From Bacteroidales bacterium (GTDB lineage Bacteria > Bacteroidota > Bacteroidia > Bacteroidales > UBA932), in assembly GCA_016281315.1 (NCBI GenBank), contig JAEEIJ010000058.1, positions 1 through 64,000 on the forward strand: a stretch of 64,000 nucleotides of DNA. The letters are read 5' to 3'. Shown here in pieces: positions 48,887 to 56,208 of the stretch. A program made the position numbers and the translations under genes. The notes below the pieces were generated by a model. That model searched no databases. It was not told the origin of the DNA and saw nothing but the letters and a program-made list of their open reading frames with translations. The first letter of the stretch is position 1. Each line of letters begins with the position of its first letter.

Positions 48887-50392
48887 TTATTGCGCTACTC
48901 TACAGATTATCAGAAAATTATCCGCCACGGCCTTGGTGCCGAAGATGTGGATGGGACCGCCGTCTTTTACGCCCAGCTTTTTGCGGAGTTCCTCGCTGGT
49001 GAGCGGGATGTTCCGGGCCGTGACGTCGGCCTGTGGATAACGCGCGGCGACGTCCTTGAGGCTGCGCTTGTTCAGCGGGACCGTTTCCAGAATCTCAAAG
49101 GTTTTTCCGAAGGGTTTCAACGCCTCCGGAACATCACCTATGTATAAATGCGTGTGCCTTTCCAATTTCTCAAGGCCATATTGACAGGGCAGTTCGAACG
49201 CCCCCGCTTTCAGCATCGCCTTCCCCGGTTCGAATAAAGACACCCCGTGGCCGATGTCCCCACCGTCCTCTGCGGAAAGGTCACTTCCACCGAATCGGCG
49301 TTGTGGGCTCCCCACGGACACCCTGGACCTGGTCCAGCCGGTTTTTGGACCAGGTTCAATTCCATCCCCTGGACCTGGTCCACGACCTATGCATCCCAGA
49401 GGGGTCTGTTCAACACTGCCTGGACCTGGTCCGGCACATTCTGTCGAACCTGGTCCAGATTCGCCCTGGACCTGGTCCAGCAGCAGGCTCGCTCCATCTT
49501 CAAAAATGGTAATGGCACAGTGCCCGGCATAGCCTTTCTCCAGGAGGAGGAGCAACTCCTTGCACTCCCCTTCCGCGGCGACCACGTGCACTTCGCGAAC
49601 GCATCCCAACTGTTTACAAACCAACGAGATATCCGCCATCGGGCTCAGTTTCAGCAGTAGCAGCGGGCAGGAATCCAGCAATTCCGGAAGCAGCTGCAGC
49701 ACGTCCGGGGAGCAGTCTTCCAGCCGGAAGACCTTGCGGCCGTCGGAGGCGCGCCGCGCCGGGTCCAGGAAAATGAAATCCGGCTTGAAGCCATCCAACA
49801 CCTCAGTGACATTCCCGGGATGCAGTTCGCGGCAGCGAACCGCCACATTCCGGCATCCCAGAGCGGAGAAATTATGCCGGGCCGCATCGGCCAGAGCAGG
49901 TTGCAGTTCGTTATACAGGACATCCGCAAACACCTGCGCAAACGCCCAGCTGTCCACCCCCAGCCCACCGGTTAAATCGGCCATACGGAGCTCGGGGCCC
50001 GGCGTTACGAATTTTCCGCCATTTTCTCGTAATGGGACGTCCTCGGGGACCTCGCAATACGACTCTGGGGCCGTTTTTTCGTAATGGGACGTCCCAAGGG
50101 CCGAAGCGGCCGCCAAGGCCACCGAGGCCTTGTACCGCGCAGTGGCTTCCGAAGAACACTGCTCCCCGGAAAGCCGCAGCGGGTACACCAGCGAAGGCAC
50201 AGCGTACCACGCAGGCACTTTTGTGCGCAGTTTCCGCCGCACCTCCAGCGTGCTCAGTGCCAGATCAAAAGGGGCTGTCCCCGCCGCAAAACCATCCGGC
50301 AAGACTACCACGGACGCATAGCGGGAACGCGCCAGCGCCAGCGCCGCCGGGTCGTCCAGCGAATGGGCCAATATGAATTCCGCAAAATCCAT
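48887..50392 (-). CDS. THUMP-like domain class I methyltransferase with repeat insertions
   Basis: A 501-residue SAM-dependent methyltransferase. MADLTGGLGVDSWAFA (about 137-152) is the SAM-binding motif, FIFLDPARR (207-215) the DPxR active-site loop, and LFEPGKAMLKAGAFE (386-400) begins the THUMP-like C-terminal domain, so RNA methylation is the likely role. Two stretches look inserted: residues about 97-136, encoded by a 31-nt direct repeat, and residues about 305-380, encoded by an array of the palindrome GGACCTGGTCC that gives GPGPG-rich protein. The inserts keep the frame and leave both domains intact. Confidence 0.85.
   Translation of the reverse strand: MDFAEFILAHSLDDPAALALARSRYASVVVLPDGFAAGTAPFDLALSTLEVRRKLRTKVPAWYAVPSLVYPLRLSGEQCSSEATARYKASVALAAASALGTSHYEKTAPESYCEVPEDVPLRENGGKFVTPGPELRMADLTGGLGVDSWAFAQVFADVLYNELQPALADAARHNFSALGCRNVAVRCRELHPGNVTEVLDGFKPDFIFLDPARRASDGRKVFRLEDCSPDVLQLLPELLDSCPLLLLKLSPMADISLVCKQLGCVREVHVVAAEGECKELLLLLEKGYAGHCAITIFEDGASLLLDQVQGESGPGSTECAGPGPGSVEQTPLGCIGRGPGPGDGIEPGPKTGWTRSRVSVGSPQRRFGGSDLSAEDGGDIGHGVSLFEPGKAMLKAGAFELPCQYGLEKLERHTHLYIGDVPEALKPFGKTFEILETVPLNKRSLKDVAARYPQADVTARNIPLTSEELRKKLGVKDGGPIHIFGTKAVADNFLIICRVAQ
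49324..49478. repeat. Array of palindromic GGACCTGGTCC motifs inside the methyltransferase gene
   Basis: TGGACCTGGTCC occurs exactly at 49324, 49370, 49421 and 49467, and a GAACCTGGTCC variant at 49446 with an inverted variant at 49347-49357. Sites fall every 21-26 bases, with one position (near 49395) degraded. The motif is GGACC-T-GGTCC, an interrupted palindrome. Confidence 0.9.
50018..50100. repeat. 31-nt direct repeat, two copies, inside the methyltransferase gene
   Basis: 50018-50048 and 50070-50100 match at 26 of 31 positions; the core TCGTAATGGGACGTCC is identical and its end GGGACGTCC(C) is palindromic. The period is 52 bases. A TTACGA at 50005-50010 pairs with the first copy's TCGTAA. 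Confidence 0.85.
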
Positions 50393-50396
50393 ATTG

Positions 50397-50404
50397 CAAA
50401 AATA
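50397..50404 (-). promoter_or_regulatory. -7 element of the THUMP-like methyltransferase gene
   Basis: The minus strand reads TATTTTTG, 4 bases before the ATG at 50392. Confidence 0.55.
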
Positions 50405-50416
50405 CGGATAATTCTG

Positions 50417-50424
50417 TACATTTG
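50417..50424 (+). promoter_or_regulatory. -7 element upstream of pgm
   Basis: TACATTTG, a full match. The expected transcription start, near 50429, would place the whole structured element (50434-50557) in the pgm leader. Confidence 0.55.
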
Positions 50425-50427
50425 TAG

Positions 50428-50583
50428 ATGGAAGAAAGTTTGATTCCGAAAAACTCTGCCCACCCTCGGGCAGATAAGAGGGAGGGACCCAATGAGCCGT
50501 GCTGCACGGCGATTCTTGGGAGGGGTCGCGAAGCGACGATTTTCGGGATCAACTTTCTGGAATCGATGATGAAAACACACTAA
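50428..50583 (+). other. Possible leader peptide ORF, 51 codons
   Basis: ATG 50428, 4 bases after the promoter element, opens a 51-codon frame ending at TAA 50581-50583; pgm starts at 50587. The peptide begins MEESLIPKN and ends INFLESMMKTH, with the middle encoded by the hairpin element. The codon content is not clearly protein-like; a translated leader or an accidental frame are both possible. Confidence 0.3.
50434..50557 (+). ncRNA. Cloverleaf-like structured element in the pgm leader
   Basis: GAAAGTT(T)GATTCCGAAAA (50434-50452) pairs with TTTTCGGGATCAACTTTC (50540-50557): 18 pairs, one bulge and one G-U. Inside are three hairpins: CTGCCC/GGGCAG (50456-50473), CCCAA..GCCGTG/CACGGC..TTGGG (50488-50520) and GTCGC-GAA-GCGAC (50525-50537). 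A 51-codon ORF (50428-50583) runs through it and ends 3 bases before the pgm ATG. It could be a regulatory leader, or a small mobile hairpin element that was inserted there; no known riboswitch matches. Confidence 0.6.
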
Positions 50584-50586
50584 ATT

Positions 50587-52254
50587 ATGAAAACCTACAA
50601 AGACGTGGCGAAGAGTTGGCTGGAAGGCAACTTCGACGCACAGACCAAGGCGGAAGTCAAACACCTGATGGAAACCGACGAAACCGCACTGGAAGACGCA
50701 TTCTACCGCACCCTGGAATTCGGCACCGGCGGCCTCCGGGGCACGATGGGCGTGGGCACCAACCGGATGAACAAATACACGGTGGGGATGGCCACCCAGG
50801 GCCTTGCCAACTACATCAAACAGCACGTCAAGGGCGAAGCCAGCGTGTGCATCAGCTACGACGCCCGCAACAATTCCGAGCTGTTCGCGAAGATATCGGC
50901 CGATGTCCTCAGCAACAACGGCATCAAGGTCTATCTCTTCGACGCCCTCCGGCCCACCCCGGAGCTGAGCTACAGCATCCGGATGAAGAAAGCCACGGCC
51001 GGCATCATGGTCACCGCCAGCCATAACCCCAAGGAATACAACGGCTACAAGGTCTTCTGGAGCGACGGCGGCCAGATCACCGCTCCCGTGGATAAGGATA
51101 TCGTGGCCGAAGTGAACAAGATCGGGGATCCGGCCGAAGTCCGTTTCGAGCCCAGACCAGGCGAGCCCGTGGCAAAGATTGAAATGATGGGCGCGGAGGT
51201 GGACGAATGCTACCTGAGGGACATCACTTCCCTGGCCCTGAGCCCGGAAGCCGTCAAGAAACATAATGACCTCAAAATCGTCTATACTCCCCTCCACGGC
51301 TGCGGCGTGAAACTGATGCCGGAAGCGCTCAGGCGCATCGGCTTCAACAACATCATCCACGTGCCCGAGCAGGACATCAACGACGGCAACTTCCCCACCG
51401 TGGTCTCCCCCAACCCGGAAGAGCCCGCCGCGATGAAGATGGCCCTCGAGAAGGCCGATGAAGTAAAGGCGGACCTCGTCCTCGCCACGGACCCGGACGC
51501 AGACCGGCTGGGCATCGCCGTCCGCGACAACGAAGGCAAGATGGTCCAGCTCACCGGCAACCAGACCTGGAGTTTCCTCACCTATTATGTCCTGAAGCGC
51601 TGGGAGGAACTGGGCAAACTCAAGGACGGAAAGGGCTACGTGGTGAAGACCATCGTCACCAGCGAGCTCATCGCCGCCATCTGCGAGAGCTTCGGCGTGA
51701 AGTGCTACAACGTCCTCACCGGATTCAAATACGTCGCGGAAGTGGTGAAGCGCAACGAAGGCAAGGGCGTCTTCATCTGCGGCGGCGAGGAAAGCTACGG
51801 CTTCAACCTGGGTGAGTTCGTCCGCGACAAGTGCGCGCAGGTGGCCGGCATCATGGTGGCCGAATGCGCCGCCTGGGCCGCCGAGCAGGGCCTCACGCTT
51901 TACCAGCTGCTGCAGGAAGTATACAAGAAGTACGGCCTGTACGTAGAGAAGATGGTGTACATCGTCCGCAAGGGAAAATCCGGCGCGGAGGAAATCCAGA
52001 AGATTATGGCCGATTACCGCGCAAATCCCCCCAAGGAAATCGCCGGCAGTCCCCTCGCCAAGGTCATCGACTACAACAAGCCGGAAGAAACCGGCCTGCC
52101 CAAATCCAACGTCCTGCAGTTCTTCAACGAGGCCGGCGACGTAGTCTCCGTACGTCCTTCCGGCACGGAGCCCAAGATCAAGTTCTACTTCGGGGCCAAA
52201 GGCAACGATGCGCCCCGGAAGATTGAACTTCTGAAGGCGCAGTTCGTCAGCTAA
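50587..52254 (+). CDS. pgm: Phosphoglucomutase / phosphomannomutase
   Basis: A 555-residue alpha-D-phosphohexomutase. The phosphoserine loop TASHNPKEYNGYK (about 138-150), metal-binding DPDADR (about 301-306), sugar-binding GGEESYGF and phosphate-binding RPSGTEPKIKFY are all present. It converts glucose-6-phosphate and glucose-1-phosphate (or mannose phosphates), and so feeds RfbA and other nucleotide-sugar routes. A structured leader lies immediately upstream. Confidence 0.95.
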   Translation: MKTYKDVAKSWLEGNFDAQTKAEVKHLMETDETALEDAFYRTLEFGTGGLRGTMGVGTNRMNKYTVGMATQGLANYIKQHVKGEASVCISYDARNNSELFAKISADVLSNNGIKVYLFDALRPTPELSYSIRMKKATAGIMVTASHNPKEYNGYKVFWSDGGQITAPVDKDIVAEVNKIGDPAEVRFEPRPGEPVAKIEMMGAEVDECYLRDITSLALSPEAVKKHNDLKIVYTPLHGCGVKLMPEALRRIGFNNIIHVPEQDINDGNFPTVVSPNPEEPAAMKMALEKADEVKADLVLATDPDADRLGIAVRDNEGKMVQLTGNQTWSFLTYYVLKRWEELGKLKDGKGYVVKTIVTSELIAAICESFGVKCYNVLTGFKYVAEVVKRNEGKGVFICGGEESYGFNLGEFVRDKCAQVAGIMVAECAAWAAEQGLTLYQLLQEVYKKYGLYVEKMVYIVRKGKSGAEEIQKIMADYRANPPKEIAGSPLAKVIDYNKPEETGLPKSNVLQFFNEAGDVVSVRPSGTEPKIKFYFGAKGNDAPRKIELLKAQFVS

Positions 52255-52263
52255 TATCGGCCT

Positions 52264-53346
52264 TTAACGGCGGCGGAAACGCAGTCCCTCCAGGTTCACA
52301 CTGGCCTGGAGCATCTGCTGCGTACCCAGAAGACCCAGGTAGTCGAAGTGGAACACGGCGTGGAAGCCGATGTCCACCCAGTCGTTGAGGGACTTCATCC
52401 AGTAGGCGTCCAGGCGGTCATAGAGGCCGGGCTTTCCGTCGGTGCGGATCTGCCACCAGGAGGAACGGATGTAAAGGTCTGTGCCATATTCGGCCCCGGA
52501 GGCATCGGTGGCGTGGAAGAAGGGCGCCTGGCTCTCGCCGTAATAGAACTGGTTTCGCACGCCGAAGCCCCACTTGCGGATGTCCACGATGGCATCGGCC
52601 CCCTTGGGGATATAACGGATGCCCGCGTCGCGGTCGCACTGATAGCCGATCATCCCGCCCAGGGACAGCTCCAAGCGGTCCAGGGGCACGATAGGAGAGA
52701 ATTCAAACTGTACATAGGGGTGGAAGAAATGGTCGTCCACCACGCCCTTCACCGCGTCGGAGGAGGCGAAGTGATGGAACATTCCCTCCCAGTTCAGGCT
52801 GAGCCAGGGGGTCAACCCGCACTTTCCGTAACTCATCACCAGGAACTGCTCGCGGCGGTTGTCCCCGTATTTTCCGAACCAGTCGATGCAGATTTCATAG
52901 AGGGAACGCTCTCCCGTCCAACTGACCAGGAATCCGTCCACGTGCGCGTCGTAGAAACGGCTGGCATCCGACCAGATGGCCGTGGAATAGAAGCCGCCCA
53001 GCAGGGCGTAAGGGAAGATGCCGCCGGCGAAGCGGAAACCGCCGTCGCTGTCGTACTGATACCACAGGGCGGGCTCCCACAGCGGTTTGTCGTACTCCGT
53101 GCCGAAGTCCTTGATAAGGTCGAAACCTGCCTTAATACGGTGGTTATCAGCGAAAATAAGGCCGACGTAAGGGGAAATCCGGGCGGCGCCCAAGGTGCCG
53201 GACGGCGCCAGGATCTGGTTGGAGACGTCGAATTCGTCGTTGATGAAGGCGCCCTGGAAACGGAGATCCCACTCCGGACGGATGGACTGGGCGAAGACGG
53301 CCGCGCCGAAAGCGAGGGCCATTAGAGTCAGTACGAGTCTTTTCAT
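52264..53346 (-). CDS. Outer-membrane beta-barrel protein
   Basis: A 360-residue protein with a signal peptide ending at AVFAQ (about 20). The mature part is built of short amphipathic strands with many aromatic residues (YVGLIFADNHRIKAGFDLI, FVSW..., WWQIRTDG) and ends LQASVNLEGLRFRRR. No plug or lipoprotein signal. It is probably a porin- or OmpL-like barrel. It is transcribed alone, divergently from lpxB. Confidence 0.72.
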   Translation of the reverse strand: MKRLVLTLMALAFGAAVFAQSIRPEWDLRFQGAFINDEFDVSNQILAPSGTLGAARISPYVGLIFADNHRIKAGFDLIKDFGTEYDKPLWEPALWYQYDSDGGFRFAGGIFPYALLGGFYSTAIWSDASRFYDAHVDGFLVSWTGERSLYEICIDWFGKYGDNRREQFLVMSYGKCGLTPWLSLNWEGMFHHFASSDAVKGVVDDHFFHPYVQFEFSPIVPLDRLELSLGGMIGYQCDRDAGIRYIPKGADAIVDIRKWGFGVRNQFYYGESQAPFFHATDASGAEYGTDLYIRSSWWQIRTDGKPGLYDRLDAYWMKSLNDWVDIGFHAVFHFDYLGLLGTQQMLQASVNLEGLRFRRR

Positions 53347-53350
53347 AATG

Positions 53351-53358
53351 CAAATGTA
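53351..53358 (-). promoter_or_regulatory. -7 element of the outer-membrane barrel gene
   Basis: The minus strand reads TACATTTG, 4 bases before the ATG at 53346. Confidence 0.5.
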
Positions 53359-53369
53359 AGTATTTTTCG

Positions 53370-53377
53370 TAAATTTG
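53370..53377 (+). promoter_or_regulatory. -7 element of lpxB
   Basis: TAAATTTG, 5 bases before the lpxB ATG at 53383; full match. Confidence 0.55.
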
Positions 53378-53382
53378 CGTCT

Positions 53383-54534
53383 ATGAAGTACTACATTGTG
53401 GCCGGTGAAGCTTCCGGGGATCTGCACGGAAGCAACTTGATGAAAGGACTTTACGCAGAGGACCCGCAGGCGCAGCTGCGCTTCTGGGGCGGGCCCCTGA
53501 TGGACGCCGTGTACCACGCACACGAAGCCGGCGACGGTCTGGTGGAGGACTACCGCGAAGGCGCCGTGATGGGGGTGGTTGAGGTGATCCGCAAGGGGCC
53601 GCAGCTTCTCAGGCGCTTCGACCGTTGCAAGGCCGATATCACCGCCTGGAAGCCGGACGTGGTCATCCTCATCGACTATCCGGGCTTCAACCTCAAAGTG
53701 GCTGAATTTGCCCACAAGGCCGGGATCAAGGTGTTCTACTACATCGCGCCCAAGGTCTGGGCCACCCGGGAAGGCCGCGTGAAGAAACTCCGCGCCTGGG
53801 TGGACAAGCTGTTCATCGTCTTCCCCTTCGAAAAGCCCTACTTCGATCGCCAGGGCCTCCCCTACGTCTATGCCGGGAATCCGCTCATCGACGCCATCGC
53901 CTCCCATCCTGCGCTGCAGGAGTCCCGCGAGGACTTTCTGGCGCGGACCGGCCTGCCCAACGAACGGCTCATCGCCCTCCTGGCCGGCAGCCGCAGTATG
54001 GAAATCGGCCAGATGATGCCCGTCTATATGTCCCTGGCCGATGCCTGGCACGCCGCCCATCCGGACGATGTATTCGTGGTGGCCGCTGCCCCTGCGCGCA
54101 CGATGAAAGATTATCAGAAGTACGTGGGCGCGCGCGAGTGGGTGAAGGTCGTCTTCGGGGAAACCTACGCCGTCCTGAAAAACGCCCGGGCCGCCGTCAT
54201 TAATTCCGGCACGGCCTCGCTGGAAGCGGCGCTCATCGGCACGCCCCAGGTAGTGGGCTACCGGATGAACCCCATCACGGGCTTTATCGCCCGCCGGCTC
54301 ATTAGGGTCAAATACATTTCTCTGGGAAATCTCATCCTGGACCGCCTGGCTTTCAAGGAATACTTCCAGGAGTATTTCACCGAAGCAAATCTGCGGGAAG
54401 AACTGGAAAGGCTGGCGGGCGACGATCAATACCGCAGCGCGATGCTCTCCTCCTACGGGGAAATCCGGGCCGCCCTGGGCGGCAGCGGCGCCTCTGCGGC
54501 CGTAGCCAGGGCGATGATCGAGGAACTGAAGTAA
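53383..54534 (+). CDS. lpxB: Lipid-A-disaccharide synthase
   Basis: A 383-residue GT19 enzyme that joins UDP-2,3-diacylglucosamine and lipid X to form the lipid A disaccharide. GEASGDLHGSNLM (about 6-18) is the family N-terminal signature, VILIDYPGFNLKVA the central helix, and GSRSMEIGQMMPVY (about 204-217) with NSGTASLEAALIGTPQVVGYR the nucleotide-binding region. It is peripheral to the inner membrane. tRNA-Ala follows. Confidence 0.96.
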   Translation: MKYYIVAGEASGDLHGSNLMKGLYAEDPQAQLRFWGGPLMDAVYHAHEAGDGLVEDYREGAVMGVVEVIRKGPQLLRRFDRCKADITAWKPDVVILIDYPGFNLKVAEFAHKAGIKVFYYIAPKVWATREGRVKKLRAWVDKLFIVFPFEKPYFDRQGLPYVYAGNPLIDAIASHPALQESREDFLARTGLPNERLIALLAGSRSMEIGQMMPVYMSLADAWHAAHPDDVFVVAAAPARTMKDYQKYVGAREWVKVVFGETYAVLKNARAAVINSGTASLEAALIGTPQVVGYRMNPITGFIARRLIRVKYISLGNLILDRLAFKEYFQEYFTEANLREELERLAGDDQYRSAMLSSYGEIRAALGGSGASAAVARAMIEELK

Positions 54535-54551
54535 GATTTTTGCCCGCCCTC

Positions 54552-54582
54552 TTGCAACTTTGCGGGAAATCACGTATTTTTG
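54552..54582 (+). promoter_or_regulatory. tRNA-Ala promoter (-33 TTG and -7 TATTTTTG)
   Basis: TTG at 54552-54554 and TATTTTTG at 54575-54582 are 20 bases apart, as in the tRNA-Val promoter. The following TGCAGTCCTTTT is shared with that promoter. Confidence 0.7.
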
Positions 54583-54593
54583 CAGTCCTTTTC

Positions 54594-54667
54594 GGGGTAT
54601 TAGCTCAGTTGGCTAGAGCGATAGGTTCGCAATCTATAGGTCAGGGGTTCGACTCCCCTATACTCCA
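54594..54667 (+). tRNA. tRNA-Ala(CGC)
   Basis: A 74-base cloverleaf: acceptor GGGGTAT with ATACTCC including the G3-U70 wobble that identifies alanine tRNAs, D-arm GCTC/GAGC, anticodon stem ATAGG/TCTAT with loop TTCGCAA (anticodon CGC), T-arm AGGGG/CCCCT with TTCGACT, and discriminator A. CCA is not encoded. Confidence 0.92.
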
Positions 54668-54671
54668 CAAA

Positions 54672-54695
54672 AAAAGAGCGCCGCGGCGCTCTTTT
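54672..54695. terminator. Bidirectional terminator after tRNA-Ala
   Basis: A 24-base perfect palindrome, AAAAGAGCGCCG with CGGCGCTCTTTT; the A/T ends supply the U tract on either strand. Its right end overlaps the stop of the convergent ECF sigma gene (54694-54696), so it also ends that operon. Confidence 0.88.
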
Positions 54696-55218
54696 ATTTG
54701 TTTCTGTTCTCCAGTTCTTCCCTCAACTGTTTCCCCGCCAGCGTGATGTGCCGTTCAACAGTTTTCTCCGAGATACACAGCTGCTTGGCGATTTCTTTAT
54801 TGGACAGACCATAGAACCGACTCATAATAAAGACGTTGCGGCGCTGCTCCGGTAATTTATTCACCTGCAATCGCAAAAAGGAAGCATCGGAGATATGTTC
54901 GGCCTGCGCTGCCGTAGAAGGGACATCCAAAATCGCTTCCAGGGATTCGTAAACACGTTTACTGCGAAGATAGTTGAGTACTTCACGTTTCGTGAGGACA
55001 TACATGAAGTTCCGGAAGGACAGGGTTTCATCCAATCTATCACGATATCGCCAGATCTTAAGGAAGACATTCTGCACCAAATCCTTGGCGACCTGAAGGT
55101 CGCCGACAATATACTCCGCAAAATGCACATAAACGGGATAATAAGTATGGAACGCCTGTTCGTAGGCATTCATTTGTCCCTTTTTGAGGCCCGCTATGAG
55201 CTGGGGTTCGGTGAGCAT
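54694..55218 (-). CDS. ECF-type RNA polymerase sigma factor (FecI-like)
   Basis: A 174-residue sigma-70 factor with region 2 (about 20-90: AFHTYYPVYVHFAEYIV, DLVQNVFLKIWRYRD) and region 4 (about 115-165) with the helix-turn-helix GLSNKEIAKQLCISEKTVERHI. It belongs to the type that Bacteroidota use to read SusC/SusD operons. It is placed last in the operon, 6 bases after the glycerophosphodiesterase gene, while its probable anti-sigma FecR is encoded first, 8 kb upstream. It likely drives its own operon. Confidence 0.92.
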   Translation of the reverse strand: MLTEPQLIAGLKKGQMNAYEQAFHTYYPVYVHFAEYIVGDLQVAKDLVQNVFLKIWRYRDRLDETLSFRNFMYVLTKREVLNYLRSKRVYESLEAILDVPSTAAQAEHISDASFLRLQVNKLPEQRRNVFIMSRFYGLSNKEIAKQLCISEKTVERHITLAGKQLREELENRNK

Positions 55219-55224
55219 ACTTTC

Positions 55225-56205
55225 TTAACGAAGTCCTTTGTTCTTGAGATAGTTGTGTACGGTTTCGGCATAGTCCGTCTGGATAAAATCGCTTTCAGTG
55301 GCGATAAACTGATCCAATGCGTTGTAATTGCCGTTACGAAGCTGATTATCGTAGTTCAGGATATTGGAATAGCTGAGGTAGTGAAGCGCACGGATTTGCC
55401 GGCCGATTTCCGGATTCGTGGGAGATGAGCCGGCATACAGGGTATAGTCATACTGGAACAGCTTGGCCCCGGGGAGGTTGGCGAATGGTCCCGTCCCTGT
55501 AGCCGAACTGACAAAAGGATGCACGGCAATATTGACATTGGCATACTGATACTCGGTAGCCGTGGAGGCACTTCCACCAGTATAAATCATAACTTGGTCC
55601 TCCATCCCGCAATTCTTGACAATCCTGCAGAGTTTCGTGGGAGAAGCGTCCTTGACATCCAGATTAATGTAGATATTATCCTTACATGCCTGAAGAGCTT
55701 GCTCCAGTGTGGGCACCTTGATGGGATTACCCTCGGCATCCTTATACACCTTGCCAGCCTTCTTCATATCAAACTGCATCAGTTCCTCGTAGGTATAAGT
55801 ATTCAGTTTGCCCGTGCCGGTGGTGCTGGCATCGATCGTTTCATTGTGCATCAGCACCAGGATATTGTCCTTGGTGGGGCGCACGTCCAGCTCCACCATG
55901 TCGGCGCCGAAACGGATTGCCGCCTCAATGCCGGGGATGGAATTGTCCGGGATGGAATTGAGATAGCCATAATACGTATTAGCACGGTGAGCGACAATAA
56001 AAATGCGGTCGCGCGGCGTGCCGTCCCGTTGCTTCTCTATCTGCGTATTAAACAGTTCCATCAGTGTCGGACGCACCTCCGGCTTTACGACGGGGTCGAC
56101 TGGATCGACCGGGTCGACCGGGTCCGTACCGGTTCCCCCGCCGCCCTTGCACGAGGCAAGGACGGACAGGGTAATCAGTACAGGTAAAAAGCAACGCCTC
56201 ATCAT
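55225..56205 (-). CDS. Glycerophosphodiester phosphodiesterase family lipoprotein
   Basis: A 326-residue lipoprotein: signal peptide with lipobox LASC (cysteine about residue 19), then a proline-rich linker with VDPVDPVDPV, then a GDPD TIM barrel. The catalytic HRAN (about 75-78), ELDVRPTKDN and LMHNETID (about 119-126) keep the two histidines and acidic residues. It would release alcohols from glycerophosphodiesters at the cell surface, possibly from a ligand imported by the SusC/SusD pair. Start of the sigma gene follows after 6 bases. Confidence 0.86.
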   Translation of the reverse strand: MMRRCFLPVLITLSVLASCKGGGGTGTDPVDPVDPVDPVVKPEVRPTLMELFNTQIEKQRDGTPRDRIFIVAHRANTYYGYLNSIPDNSIPGIEAAIRFGADMVELDVRPTKDNILVLMHNETIDASTTGTGKLNTYTYEELMQFDMKKAGKVYKDAEGNPIKVPTLEQALQACKDNIYINLDVKDASPTKLCRIVKNCGMEDQVMIYTGGSASTATEYQYANVNIAVHPFVSSATGTGPFANLPGAKLFQYDYTLYAGSSPTNPEIGRQIRALHYLSYSNILNYDNQLRNGNYNALDQFIATESDFIQTDYAETVHNYLKNKGLR

Positions 56206-56208
56206 TCA

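Noticed and set aside
49324-49478. A CRISPR-like array
   Set aside because: The repeated unit is only 11-12 bases, spacing is 21-26 bases centre to centre, one copy is inverted, and the region stays in frame within a gene; no cas genes are near.
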